Positions 28,484 to 36,091 of a DNA stretch of 64,000 nt are shown in pieces. The translations under genes were made by a program, and so were the position numbers. Each line of letters starts with the position of its first letter. Positions within the stretch are counted from its first letter, which is position 1. A model generated the notes under the pieces. The model saw nothing but the letters and a program-made list of their open reading frames with translations, was not told where the DNA came from and did no database searches. This DNA is from Lachnospiraceae bacterium (GTDB lineage Bacteria > Bacillota > Clostridia > Lachnospirales > Lachnospiraceae), in contig RYVZ01000010.1 of the NCBI GenBank assembly GCA_003979345.1, forward strand, positions 1 through 64,000, in the 5' to 3' direction.

Positions 28484-28816
28484 ATGGTACTGACACCGGT
28501 TCAGACAATGATCATGATCGCGGCAATCGCATTCGGAACGATGCTTACGCGTTTTGCACCGTTTATATTGTTTCCGGAGAAAAAACAGCCGCCGAAAGTG
28601 ATTCTTTATCTCGGAAGCGTGATACCGTGTGCGATGATGGGGCTTTTAGTTGTGTATTGTTTCAGAAATGTTTCTTTTTTATCAGGCACGCACGGGCTGC
28701 CGGAGGCGCTCGCCGTTTTGTTTATCATTGTACTGCATCAGTGGAAACATCATACGCTGCTCAGCATCGGAGGCGGTACACTGCTTTATATGGTATTGGT
28801 GCAGTTTGTATTTTGA
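28484..28816 (+). CDS. azlD: AzlD-family branched-chain amino acid transporter subunit
   Basis: 110 residues with three or four hydrophobic helices, matching the small AzlD partner of AzlC: TMLTRFAPFILFP near the start and VIPCAMMGLLVVYC. ATG 28484 has GGAGGATG upstream; the ATG at 28451 lacks a site. AzlC and AzlD are expected to act as one complex. Confidence 0.88.
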   Translation: MVLTPVQTMIMIAAIAFGTMLTRFAPFILFPEKKQPPKVILYLGSVIPCAMMGLLVVYCFRNVSFLSGTHGLPEALAVLFIIVLHQWKHHTLLSIGGGTLLYMVLVQFVF

Positions 28817-28829
28817 GCGGCAGGGATAA

Positions 28830-28904
28830 CAATTTTCTATTGTTAATAGAAAATCTTTGATTATAAAAGAAGATTTTTTAGTCTTACAATAAAATCTTTT
28901 ATTT
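28830..28904 (+). terminator. Two AT-rich hairpins after azlD
   Basis: ATTTTCTATT and AATAGAAAAT form one stem at about 28832-28854. AAAAGAAGATTTTTT and a matching A/T tract at about 28892-28902 form another. The second includes T-runs and probably ends the trp-azl transcript. Confidence 0.55.
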
Positions 28905-28979
28905 TATTTGAATATCTTTGAAAAGTTTGTAACGAAAACAGGATACCGCGGTCTAACCGATGAAAGCGAGGTGATCGGC

Positions 28980-29462
28980 GTGGACTTTGAGGGGCTGTAC
29001 CAGACCTATTATATGAGCGTGTATTCCTTTGTCATGACGATCGTAAAAAATGCGCATATGGCGGAGGAGATCACACAGCAGACATTTTATAAGGCACTGC
29101 ATGGTCTGTCGAAGTTTGGCGGAAGATCCAGTCAGCTCACGTGGCTCTGCGCGATCGCAAAGAACACGGCATTTGGCGAGTTAAAGAAGCAGAAACGGTT
29201 TGGGCAGCAGGTTTCGGAGGAAGAGCTTCCTGCCGTGAGCGGAGCGGTAGACAAAGCGGAGGAGGAAGCTCTGACGCTGCGCGTCCATCAGCTTCTGCAT
29301 GAGATGGAGGAGCCTTATAAGGAAGTTTTTCAGCTTCGTGTATTCGGGGAATTATCGTTTGCCAAGATCGGCGTGATCTTCGGGAAAACGGAAAACTGGG
29401 CCAGAGTCACTTATCACCGCGCAAAGTGTAAGCTACAGGAAAGGATGGATGACAATGGATGA
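28980..29462 (+). CDS. ECF-type RNA polymerase sigma factor
   Basis: 160 residues. Region 2 shows FEGLYQTYYMSVYSFVM and AEEITQQTFYKAL, with TWLCAIAKNTAF for -10 recognition; region 4 shows FQLRVFGELSFAKIGVIFGKTE then WARVTYHRAKCKL. GTG 28980 is chosen because GAGGTGAT lies 5 bases upstream and the product begins VDFEGLY as in related sigmas; ATG 28908 would add 24 atypical residues. It overlaps the anti-sigma gene. Confidence 0.88.
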   Translation: MDFEGLYQTYYMSVYSFVMTIVKNAHMAEEITQQTFYKALHGLSKFGGRSSQLTWLCAIAKNTAFGELKKQKRFGQQVSEEELPAVSGAVDKAEEEALTLRVHQLLHEMEEPYKEVFQLRVFGELSFAKIGVIFGKTENWARVTYHRAKCKLQERMDDNG

Positions 29463-30486
29463 AAAAAAATATTCATGCGGTCTGATCCGGGATCTGCTGC
29501 CGTTATACTGCGATAAGGTGTGCGGCGAGGAGAGCAGGAGGATCGTGGAAGAGCATTTGGAGGAATGCGGCGAATGCCAAAGGCTTTCCGAACAGATGAA
29601 AGACGAAAGGATGGAACGTCTTTTGACGAGAGAGGCAGGCGGCGTCTTGGAGCATCACCGGAAAAAAGAAAAGAGAGCAGCCGTGACGGCGGGGATGGTG
29701 ACGTCGGCAGTGCTGCTCGTGCCGGTGATCGTCTGCTTTATCTGTAATCTGGCGGTGGGTCATGCGCTGGACTGGTTTTTTATCGTATTAACGGCGCTGC
29801 TTGTCGTTGCAAGTCTGACGGTGGTGCCGATGCTTACGGAGGAGCACAGATTATCCAAAACGGTACTCAGTTTTGCCGCGTCTCTGCTGTTGCTGCTACT
29901 CACCTGTTGTATTTATGCAGGCGGGAACTGGTTCTTTGTGGCGGCGGTTCCCGTGGTATTCGGGCTTTCGGTCGTCTTTTTGCCGTTTATCGTGCGCCAG
30001 ATGCCGCTGCCGGAGCAGGTATGCTGTCATAAGGGATTGCTCGTGATGCTGTGGGATACGCTTTGGCTGTATGGGATCATTATCGTGTGCGGACTTTATG
30101 CGGGCGGTGAGTATTACTGGCATAACGGACTTTTGATCACGTCATGGTGTCTGCTGCTTCCGTGGCTGATCTTTGTGACGGCACGGTATGTGAAATGTCA
30201 TCCGCTAACGAAAGCGGGAATCATTTTGGTGATCATTGGGTGCTTTAACGGAACCATAAACGACATGGTTACGCAGATCGTACTGCCGAAAGGCAGTACG
30301 TACGCCCCTTCTTTGGTAAGGGCAGTCACGCGGGGGAATCTGATCGACTGGTCAAGCTGGCAGAACCGTGACGATACGCTGATCTTAATCATCATGATCG
30401 GATTAGTGACGATCGGAGCAGCCTGTATCGCGGCGGGAATCGTGTGCGGCAGGAGAAAGAAGCAGAAAGGAAAGCGGGAGTTGTGA
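29449..30486 (+). CDS. Anti-sigma factor with zinc-finger and membrane domain
   Basis: 345 residues. The first 50 contain the zinc anti-sigma pattern: C in YCDKVCGEES and HLEECGECQ (His-x3-Cys-x2-Cys). From about residue 80 there are about seven transmembrane helices. Such proteins hold their sigma factor at the membrane until a signal arrives. The start overlaps the sigma gene by 14 bases; ATG 29455 is an alternative. No known sensor domain is visible. Confidence 0.8.
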   Translation: MTMDEKKYSCGLIRDLLPLYCDKVCGEESRRIVEEHLEECGECQRLSEQMKDERMERLLTREAGGVLEHHRKKEKRAAVTAGMVTSAVLLVPVIVCFICNLAVGHALDWFFIVLTALLVVASLTVVPMLTEEHRLSKTVLSFAASLLLLLLTCCIYAGGNWFFVAAVPVVFGLSVVFLPFIVRQMPLPEQVCCHKGLLVMLWDTLWLYGIIIVCGLYAGGEYYWHNGLLITSWCLLLPWLIFVTARYVKCHPLTKAGIILVIIGCFNGTINDMVTQIVLPKGSTYAPSLVRAVTRGNLIDWSSWQNRDDTLILIIMIGLVTIGAACIAAGIVCGRRKKQKGKREL

Positions 30487-30533
30487 GGTAAGCTTGGGAG
30501 GGACTTCCGGGATTTTCGGAGAAATTTGGCGGA

Positions 30534-30596
30534 ATGAAGCGCAGCGGGCATATGCCTGTCTGCGCTTGTTTTTTAGTGCGCCCGGCGGGCGCACGT
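30534..30596 (+). terminator. Terminator after the anti-sigma gene, followed by a GC palindrome
   Basis: AAGCGCAG and CTGCGCTT arms at about 30536-30565 are followed by a T-run at 30568-30573. Next comes a GC-rich palindrome GTGCGCCCGGCGGGCGCAC at 30577-30595. Confidence 0.8.
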
Positions 30597-30791
30597 TGAC
30601 AGGATTTTATGACGGGTTGCTCGTGAAGACAGAGTAAGAGAAATGATAGATTTGAATTGTAATTTAATATACACGATAAAAATCGGGAATGTGGACATAA
30701 TGCGGACTTGACAAAAAAAACTGATCATGATAAACTGTGATTAGTAGTACTACTATGAACAGAAAACAATACAAATTGAAGGAGGATTGCC
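30597..30791 (+). promoter_or_regulatory. Promoter region of cassette 1
   Basis: TTGACA (30708-30713), a 17-bp spacer and TAAACT (30731-30736) form a good promoter. The palindromic AGTAGTACTACT follows at the likely start of transcription. The part from TGATAAACTG to AGTAGTACT is kept in all three cassettes. Confidence 0.7.
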
Positions 30792-31160
30792 ATGAGAAAA
30801 TTTAAGAAAATGATATTTGGAATGGCGCTGGCTATGAGTATCTTTGTTGGAAGCGCGGGTTCGTGTTATGCGGCGGCGAGAGCTACGAGCAATATTACCA
30901 TTGATGTCACCAAAACCCGAATTGTCGGGAAGTTTGAGTATGGGGAGGCGGGGCATCAGATCAAGGTGGTCGTGAATTATTTAGAACAAGATTCGAAAGG
31001 CTACTTTAGAGATGGCAGTGCCAGCGATACACAGTTTGGCAATGTTACAACGGCATATGTATCAAGGCCTAATACGGAAGGGTATCAATACATAAGCGGA
31101 TATGCGCTAGGCTATGTGGACGGCGTTAAGAAGGCGATATCGGGAGAGGCATACGCATAA
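30792..31160 (+). CDS. Small secreted protein, cassette 1
   Basis: 122 residues. A signal peptide (MRKFKKMIFGMALAMSIFVG) with a cut near SCYA-AA releases about 95 residues. The mature part looks beta-rich, with GEAGHQIKVVVNYLEQ, TQFGNVTTAYVSR and a GY-rich end. Two downstream copies share these blocks, so this is a real family, but I do not recognise it. No Cys remains after the signal peptide. GGAGG lies 7 bases before ATG. The partner lipoprotein gene begins 3 bases after the stop, so they are made together. Confidence 0.75.
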   Translation: MRKFKKMIFGMALAMSIFVGSAGSCYAAARATSNITIDVTKTRIVGKFEYGEAGHQIKVVVNYLEQDSKGYFRDGSASDTQFGNVTTAYVSRPNTEGYQYISGYALGYVDGVKKAISGEAYA

Positions 31161-31163
31161 ACA

Positions 31164-32339
31164 ATGAGAAACGTAATCATCAAAAAACAAATCCGATTTG
31201 TGAAGGGTATCCGGTTTTTCTGTGCGCTGACGGCAGGATTGTTTCTGCTGTCAGCCTGCGGGAAAACAGCAACGGAGAATTCGGCAGGTATATCTGCGCC
31301 GACACAATCCGGCGCGGTAGAATCTGATTTTGAATATCAGTTTGTGGCGGAATCGGAAAACGGGTATTATTTTTGGGAGCGGATCAGTCCGGACCGGCTG
31401 AATACCCGATTGCTGTTTATGGATCGGGAATCGGGGGGAGTGGTGCCTTTATGCAACAGACCGGACTGTAACCATGAAGGTTTGGAATGTAATGCATATT
31501 ATCCGGAAATAAATTTCCATACAGCGGGGGTCGATAAGAAATATCTCCAATACTATGAGGGAGAGCTTTATGCAGTAGGTCTCAGTGAGGATGCTTATGT
31601 TTCTGTGTTCCGTATTAAAGCGGACGGCTCCGAATGGGAACTCAGCACAAAGCTTTACAGGACGGACTATGCCCGCACAGGTCATTGGAAACCACCGGAA
31701 TTATTGATCAATGGCGGATATGTCTATTTCGTGGACTGGTATCAGACGGTCAAGAGACTGGAGCGCATACCGATCGGCGGCGGAACGTCCGAGATCGTGT
31801 TTGAAGGGAGTCCTGATGCGTCGGCGGTCGATATCTATCGATTCGAGATCAATGCCGGATCATTATCTTTTCAAGTGATAAGCTATCAGGACGACAGTCC
31901 GGAGAATATTGTGCAAGAATTATATTGTTATGATCCGGAAACCGGACAGTGCAGCTTGACGAAGAACATTGGAGGTTCGTATTCCATATGGAATGATTTT
32001 GTTTATTATGAGAATAGCGAAGGACTCTGCCGCTATTCGATGCAGGACGATACTGTAGAAGTTTTGGTCGATCAGCCGATGAATGTTCCTAATATTACTC
32101 TCACAAAGGAGTATATAATCCTTTGCGATCAGATGGCGGACTGTGTGCTGAACTTATATGATTATGAGGGGAAAAAGCTTACCACAGTTCCTAATACATT
32201 GGGGATGTTTTGGTATTTTGGCGGAAACTCAGAGATTCTGTTTGGGGAATGCCGTGCTGAGATTGGAAGGAAGCTGTGCTATTTAGATCTCACCCGCCCG
32301 CTCGACGAACTGCAATGGGAGGAACTGCAGGCGGATTAA
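31164..32339 (+). CDS. Lipoprotein partner, cassette 1 (beta-propeller-like)
   Basis: 391 residues with a lipobox LSAC at about 31. The body has repeated short strand patterns of a WD40/DUF5050-like propeller, such as DGSEWELSTKLYRTDY and INGGYVYFVDW. A Cys/His cluster, CNRPDCNHEGLECNAY near residue 98, occurs in all three copies and may bind metal or form disulfides. The C-terminus LDLTRPLDELQWEELQAD is nearly fixed between copies. Anchored outside the membrane; function unknown. Translation is probably coupled to the small protein gene. Confidence 0.75.
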   Translation: MRNVIIKKQIRFVKGIRFFCALTAGLFLLSACGKTATENSAGISAPTQSGAVESDFEYQFVAESENGYYFWERISPDRLNTRLLFMDRESGGVVPLCNRPDCNHEGLECNAYYPEINFHTAGVDKKYLQYYEGELYAVGLSEDAYVSVFRIKADGSEWELSTKLYRTDYARTGHWKPPELLINGGYVYFVDWYQTVKRLERIPIGGGTSEIVFEGSPDASAVDIYRFEINAGSLSFQVISYQDDSPENIVQELYCYDPETGQCSLTKNIGGSYSIWNDFVYYENSEGLCRYSMQDDTVEVLVDQPMNVPNITLTKEYIILCDQMADCVLNLYDYEGKKLTTVPNTLGMFWYFGGNSEILFGECRAEIGRKLCYLDLTRPLDELQWEELQAD

Positions 32340-32665
32340 GTTTTTTTTCGGAAACGTGGTGATTAAAGTGGCTTGTATGAAACGGGAATTGTGTACGGCG
32401 TGAGAAAGAAGGGATATAGGGCAGGATTTTTTTGTGGGACTACCGTTCGGGAAGAGTAAGGAAAATGGTAGATTAGAAATATAACTTAATATATATGAAA
32501 AAAAATAAAACATGGAAATAATGCAGATTTGACGGAAAAATCCAAGCATGATAAACTGTGATTAGTAGTACTGTTATTGACAAGAATTATATAAATCCAG
32601 GAGGGATTTATATGAAGAGGATCAAAAAGATGGCATTGGGAATGGCGCTGGCAATCGGGTTGTTT
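32273..32665 (+). repeat. 393-bp perfect repeat, copy A
   Basis: By eye identical to 34089-34481, at an offset of 1,816 bases. It covers the last codons of one lipoprotein gene, the intergenic promoter TTGACG-17-TAAACT (32529-32557), and the first 18 codons of the next small protein gene. Confidence 0.9.
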
Positions 32666-32986
32666 GCCGGAAGCGCGGGTTCGTGCTATGTGGCGGCAGA
32701 TAGCGTCAAGGTAGAATTAACAGCGGATATTACTGCGGTCAGAGCATATGGAAAACTTGTGTATAATGAGGCGGGGCATCAGATCAAAGTAACCGTTTTT
32801 TATCAGGAACAAGGTTCTGATGGGTTAGTGAGAGGAGGGTCGGTCAGCGATGTTCAATTTGGCAATGTTACGACCGCGGTTGCATCTAGAAATAACGCTG
32901 CTGGATACAAATTTATATGGGGTAACGTTTTTGGCGAAGTGGATGATTATGTGGTAGCTACATCAGGAGATATCTATGTAAAATGA
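32612..32986 (+). CDS. Small secreted protein, cassette 2
   Basis: 124 residues. Signal peptide MKRIKKMALGMALAIGLFAG, then about 96 mature residues with the family blocks NEAGHQIKVTVFYQEQ, VQFGNVTTAVASR and a GEVDDY-like end. The mature part differs from cassettes 1 and 3 at many places, while its promoter and signal peptide are almost the same as cassette 3. ATG 32612 has AGGAGGG 7 bases upstream. Its stop overlaps the lipoprotein start (ATGA). Confidence 0.75.
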   Translation: MKRIKKMALGMALAIGLFAGSAGSCYVAADSVKVELTADITAVRAYGKLVYNEAGHQIKVTVFYQEQGSDGLVRGGSVSDVQFGNVTTAVASRNNAAGYKFIWGNVFGEVDDYVVATSGDIYVK

Positions 32987-34155
32987 GAAGAAATAATAAT
33001 TATGGGCATCTAGGTGTTAAACTGTTTTTCGTGTTGGCGATAGGAGCATTTCTATTGTCGGCGTGTGGGAAAGCTGGAGAGGACAATCCGGCGGGGGCAT
33101 CCGCGCCAACGGAATCAGATGCAATAGAATCCGATTTTGAATATCCTTTTGTTGCCGAATCAGAAAACGGGTTCTATTTTTGGGAGCATAGGAGTGAAGA
33201 GAGATATGTTCCGCGTCTGATGTTTCTTGATAAGGAGAGCGGTAAAGTCGTGCCATTATGTAATAAACCGGACTGCATGCATGAGGGAAAAGAATGTAAT
33301 GCCCGTTTTCCTGATTTGGATTTTGGGGAGGATGGGATTGATAAACATTATCTGCAATATTATGAAGGCAGTCTTTATGCAGTCGGTGTTAGTTCGGACA
33401 ATTATGTGTCGTTGTTTCGTATTGAGCCGGACGGTTCGGAATGGGAGATCAGCACAAAACTATATAGAGCGGACTATGCAGCAACGGGTCAATGGCGTAC
33501 ATTGGATATATGGATAAATGACGGGTATGTGTATTTTTCGGATGCCAAACAAAAAAAAGCGAAGCTGGAACGGATGCCGATTGGCGGCAGATCGGGTGAA
33601 GTGCTCTTTGAGGGAGACAGTGATGCTGTGGAAGTGCAGATTTTTCGAATAGAGTGTAGCCAAGAAGAGCAGTGTGTTTTTTTTCAGGCAAGGATTTTTG
33701 AAGATGAAAGCATCGAGCATTCTGTAGGCGGATTGTATCAATATGATATATTTTCAGGGGAATGCAGTTTGGTAAAAATAGATTTATCTGGGCCGTATAC
33801 TGTGCGGAATGGTAAGGTGTATTATGGAAGTATGGAAGGACTTTGTCGTTATTCCATACAGGATCGTACCGTGGAAGTTTTGTCAGATCAGCCCATTGAA
33901 GTTCCGAATATTACCCTCACAAGAGATTATATCATTCTTTGTGATCAGATGGAGGGCGGCGATCTGATTATTTATGATTATGAGGGAACGCAGGCTGCAA
34001 AGGTTTCCGGTGAACTGAGGCCAACCTGGTATTTCGGGGGTAATTCGGAAATGCTGTTTGCAGAGTGCGTGTATGATAATAAAACAAGGCTGTGCTATTT
34101 AGATCTCACCCGCCCGCTCGACGAACTGCAATGGGAGGAACTGCAGGCGGATTAA
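32983..34155 (+). CDS. Lipoprotein partner, cassette 2
   Basis: 390 residues, lipobox LSAC near 27. It aligns with cassettes 1 and 3 over its whole length, with the Cys/His cluster CNKPDCMHEGKECNA, DGSEWEISTKLYRADY and the shared C-terminal LDLTRPLDELQWEELQAD. Four-base ATGA overlap with the small protein gene points to coupled translation. No enzyme motif is visible. As in its paralogs, a sensor, binding or immunity role is possible but not shown. Confidence 0.75.
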   Translation: MRRNNNYGHLGVKLFFVLAIGAFLLSACGKAGEDNPAGASAPTESDAIESDFEYPFVAESENGFYFWEHRSEERYVPRLMFLDKESGKVVPLCNKPDCMHEGKECNARFPDLDFGEDGIDKHYLQYYEGSLYAVGVSSDNYVSLFRIEPDGSEWEISTKLYRADYAATGQWRTLDIWINDGYVYFSDAKQKKAKLERMPIGGRSGEVLFEGDSDAVEVQIFRIECSQEEQCVFFQARIFEDESIEHSVGGLYQYDIFSGECSLVKIDLSGPYTVRNGKVYYGSMEGLCRYSIQDRTVEVLSDQPIEVPNITLTRDYIILCDQMEGGDLIIYDYEGTQAAKVSGELRPTWYFGGNSEMLFAECVYDNKTRLCYLDLTRPLDELQWEELQAD

Positions 34156-34481
34156 GTTTTTTTTCGGAAACGTGGTGATTAAAGTGGCTTGTATGAAACG
34201 GGAATTGTGTACGGCGTGAGAAAGAAGGGATATAGGGCAGGATTTTTTTGTGGGACTACCGTTCGGGAAGAGTAAGGAAAATGGTAGATTAGAAATATAA
34301 CTTAATATATATGAAAAAAAATAAAACATGGAAATAATGCAGATTTGACGGAAAAATCCAAGCATGATAAACTGTGATTAGTAGTACTGTTATTGACAAG
34401 AATTATATAAATCCAGGAGGGATTTATATGAAGAGGATCAAAAAGATGGCATTGGGAATGGCGCTGGCAATCGGGTTGTTT
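34089..34481 (+). repeat. 393-bp perfect repeat, copy B
   Basis: Second copy of the segment at 32273-32665. It holds the cassette 3 promoter TTGACG (34345-34350) and TAAACT (34368-34373). The first mismatch downstream is at 34482, inside the signal peptide. Confidence 0.9.
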
Positions 34482-34790
34482 ACCGGAAGCGCGGGTTCGT
34501 GTTATGCGGCGTCAAGCAGTATCGTAGCGGAAATTACTGCAAGTAGGGCATATGGGAAGTTCGTGTATGCTGAAGCAGGGCATGAGATTAAAGTGACTGT
34601 TTATTACAAAGAAAGAGATGCGAGGGGATCCGTCACGGCAAATACGATCAGTGATGTTCAACACGGAACCGTTACGGCGGCGGTTGTGTCAAGAAACAGT
34701 CCATCTGGTTATCAATATACATGGGGACAGGCATTCGGTTATGTAGATGGGGATACGGTTGCCTCATCGGGAGCTGTTACTGTGCAATGA
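34428..34790 (+). CDS. Small secreted protein, cassette 3
   Basis: 120 residues. The signal peptide differs from cassette 2 at one residue in the first 20 (Thr for Ala). The mature part has AEAGHEIKVTVYYKER, VQHGTVTAAVVSR and GYQYTWGQAFGYVDG. It is a diverged paralog of cassettes 1 and 2. ATG 34428 has AGGAGGG upstream. Stop and next start overlap as ATGA. Confidence 0.75.
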   Translation: MKRIKKMALGMALAIGLFTGSAGSCYAASSSIVAEITASRAYGKFVYAEAGHEIKVTVYYKERDARGSVTANTISDVQHGTVTAAVVSRNSPSGYQYTWGQAFGYVDGDTVASSGAVTVQ

Positions 34791-35977
34791 TGAGATCAGG
34801 AATGGGAAGATGGATGAAAAAGGAAAGGGATATTCTAAGAGGCATCAGATTGTTTTGTATACTGGCGGCAGGAGCATTCCTGCTGCCAGCCTGTGAAAAA
34901 ACAGTGGTAAATGACAAAGATCGCGTAGTTGTGCAGCCGGAATCCGCAGAGAGGTTATCGGATTTTGAGTATCAGCAGGTGGCGGAATCGGAAAGCGGAT
35001 ATTATTTTTGGGAACGATTTACTCCAAGCCAATTTTATCCAAGGTTGATGTTTATGGACAAAGAATCCGGGCGGACGGTGCCTTTGTGCAGTAAACCGGA
35101 TTGTAGTCATGTGGGGAAGGAGTGTAATGCATATTTTCCCGAAATGGAATGGGGGGAGAATGGTTTTTCTAAGGATTATCTTCAATATTATGAGGGTAGT
35201 CTTTATTCGGTTGGTCTTACAGAAGATAGTTATGCCGCAATTTTTTGTATCAAAGCGGATGGTTCTGAATGGGAGATCAGCACCAAGTTATACAGAACAG
35301 ATTATGGTTCCAGTGGGCATTGGCGTACCCCGGAAATATTGATTAATGGCGGGTATGTATATTTCATAGATAATAAACAGGATCATATGAAATTGGAACG
35401 AATACCGTTGGGCGGAGGATTAGCAGAGACTGTATTTGAGGTGGAAAGCGATGCGGTCTATGTTCAAGTTTATAGAATGGAAGCAAATGCTGGGGACTTG
35501 TTTTTTCAAGTTTTTATCATTATGAACGATGGAAATAGCCTGACAAATGGTGATTTATATCGGTATCATATGGCAAGCAGACAGTGCAGTTTGATAAAAG
35601 AAGGTATTTTTAGCCCTTACTCCGTACAAGACGGCTTTGTATATTACGGAAGCTCGGAAGGACTTTGTCGTTATTCAATAAAGGATGATGTGATACAAGT
35701 CCTAAATGACAGGTCATTGGATGTTCCGAATATTACGCTTACGAAGGATTATATTGTTTTGTGCCGTCAAATGTCAGACAATATACTGACCCTTTATGAT
35801 TATGAGGGAAATGAGCTTGCTACGGTTCCAAACATGTTAGGGCTGCACTGGTATTTCGGCGGTAATGCTGACAAACTGTTTGGGGAATGTACGGATGAGG
35901 TTGGTTTGAAGTTGTGCTATTTAGACCTCACCCGCCCGCTCGACGAGCTGCAATGGGAGGAGCTGAAGGCGGAGTAA
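34787..35977 (+). CDS. Lipoprotein partner, cassette 3
   Basis: 396 residues from ATG 34787, chosen by analogy with the ATGA overlap of cassette 2; ATGs at 34790, 34802 and 34811 are possible. The lipobox reads LPAC, with Pro in place of Ser. It keeps CSKPDCSHVGKECNAY, DGSEWEISTKLYRTDY and ends LDLTRPLDELQWEELKAE. Last member of the array, 114 bases before the ABC transporter genes. Confidence 0.72.
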   Translation: MMRSGMGRWMKKERDILRGIRLFCILAAGAFLLPACEKTVVNDKDRVVVQPESAERLSDFEYQQVAESESGYYFWERFTPSQFYPRLMFMDKESGRTVPLCSKPDCSHVGKECNAYFPEMEWGENGFSKDYLQYYEGSLYSVGLTEDSYAAIFCIKADGSEWEISTKLYRTDYGSSGHWRTPEILINGGYVYFIDNKQDHMKLERIPLGGGLAETVFEVESDAVYVQVYRMEANAGDLFFQVFIIMNDGNSLTNGDLYRYHMASRQCSLIKEGIFSPYSVQDGFVYYGSSEGLCRYSIKDDVIQVLNDRSLDVPNITLTKDYIVLCRQMSDNILTLYDYEGNELATVPNMLGLHWYFGGNADKLFGECTDEVGLKLCYLDLTRPLDELQWEELKAE

Positions 35978-36091
35978 GGATCAATCCGGTCCGTTTAGGG
36001 ATACCGCTTTATAGAGTATGCACCAGGCATCAGCATTACAGCCGCTGGCAGGCTTAGCCGTGGCAAGGTTAGGGAACGTGAGAAAATAAAT

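Noticed and set aside
32283..32549. 88-residue antisense ORF found identically at 34099-34365
   Set aside because: Its identity comes from the 393-bp repeat; composition and lack of a start site do not support a gene.
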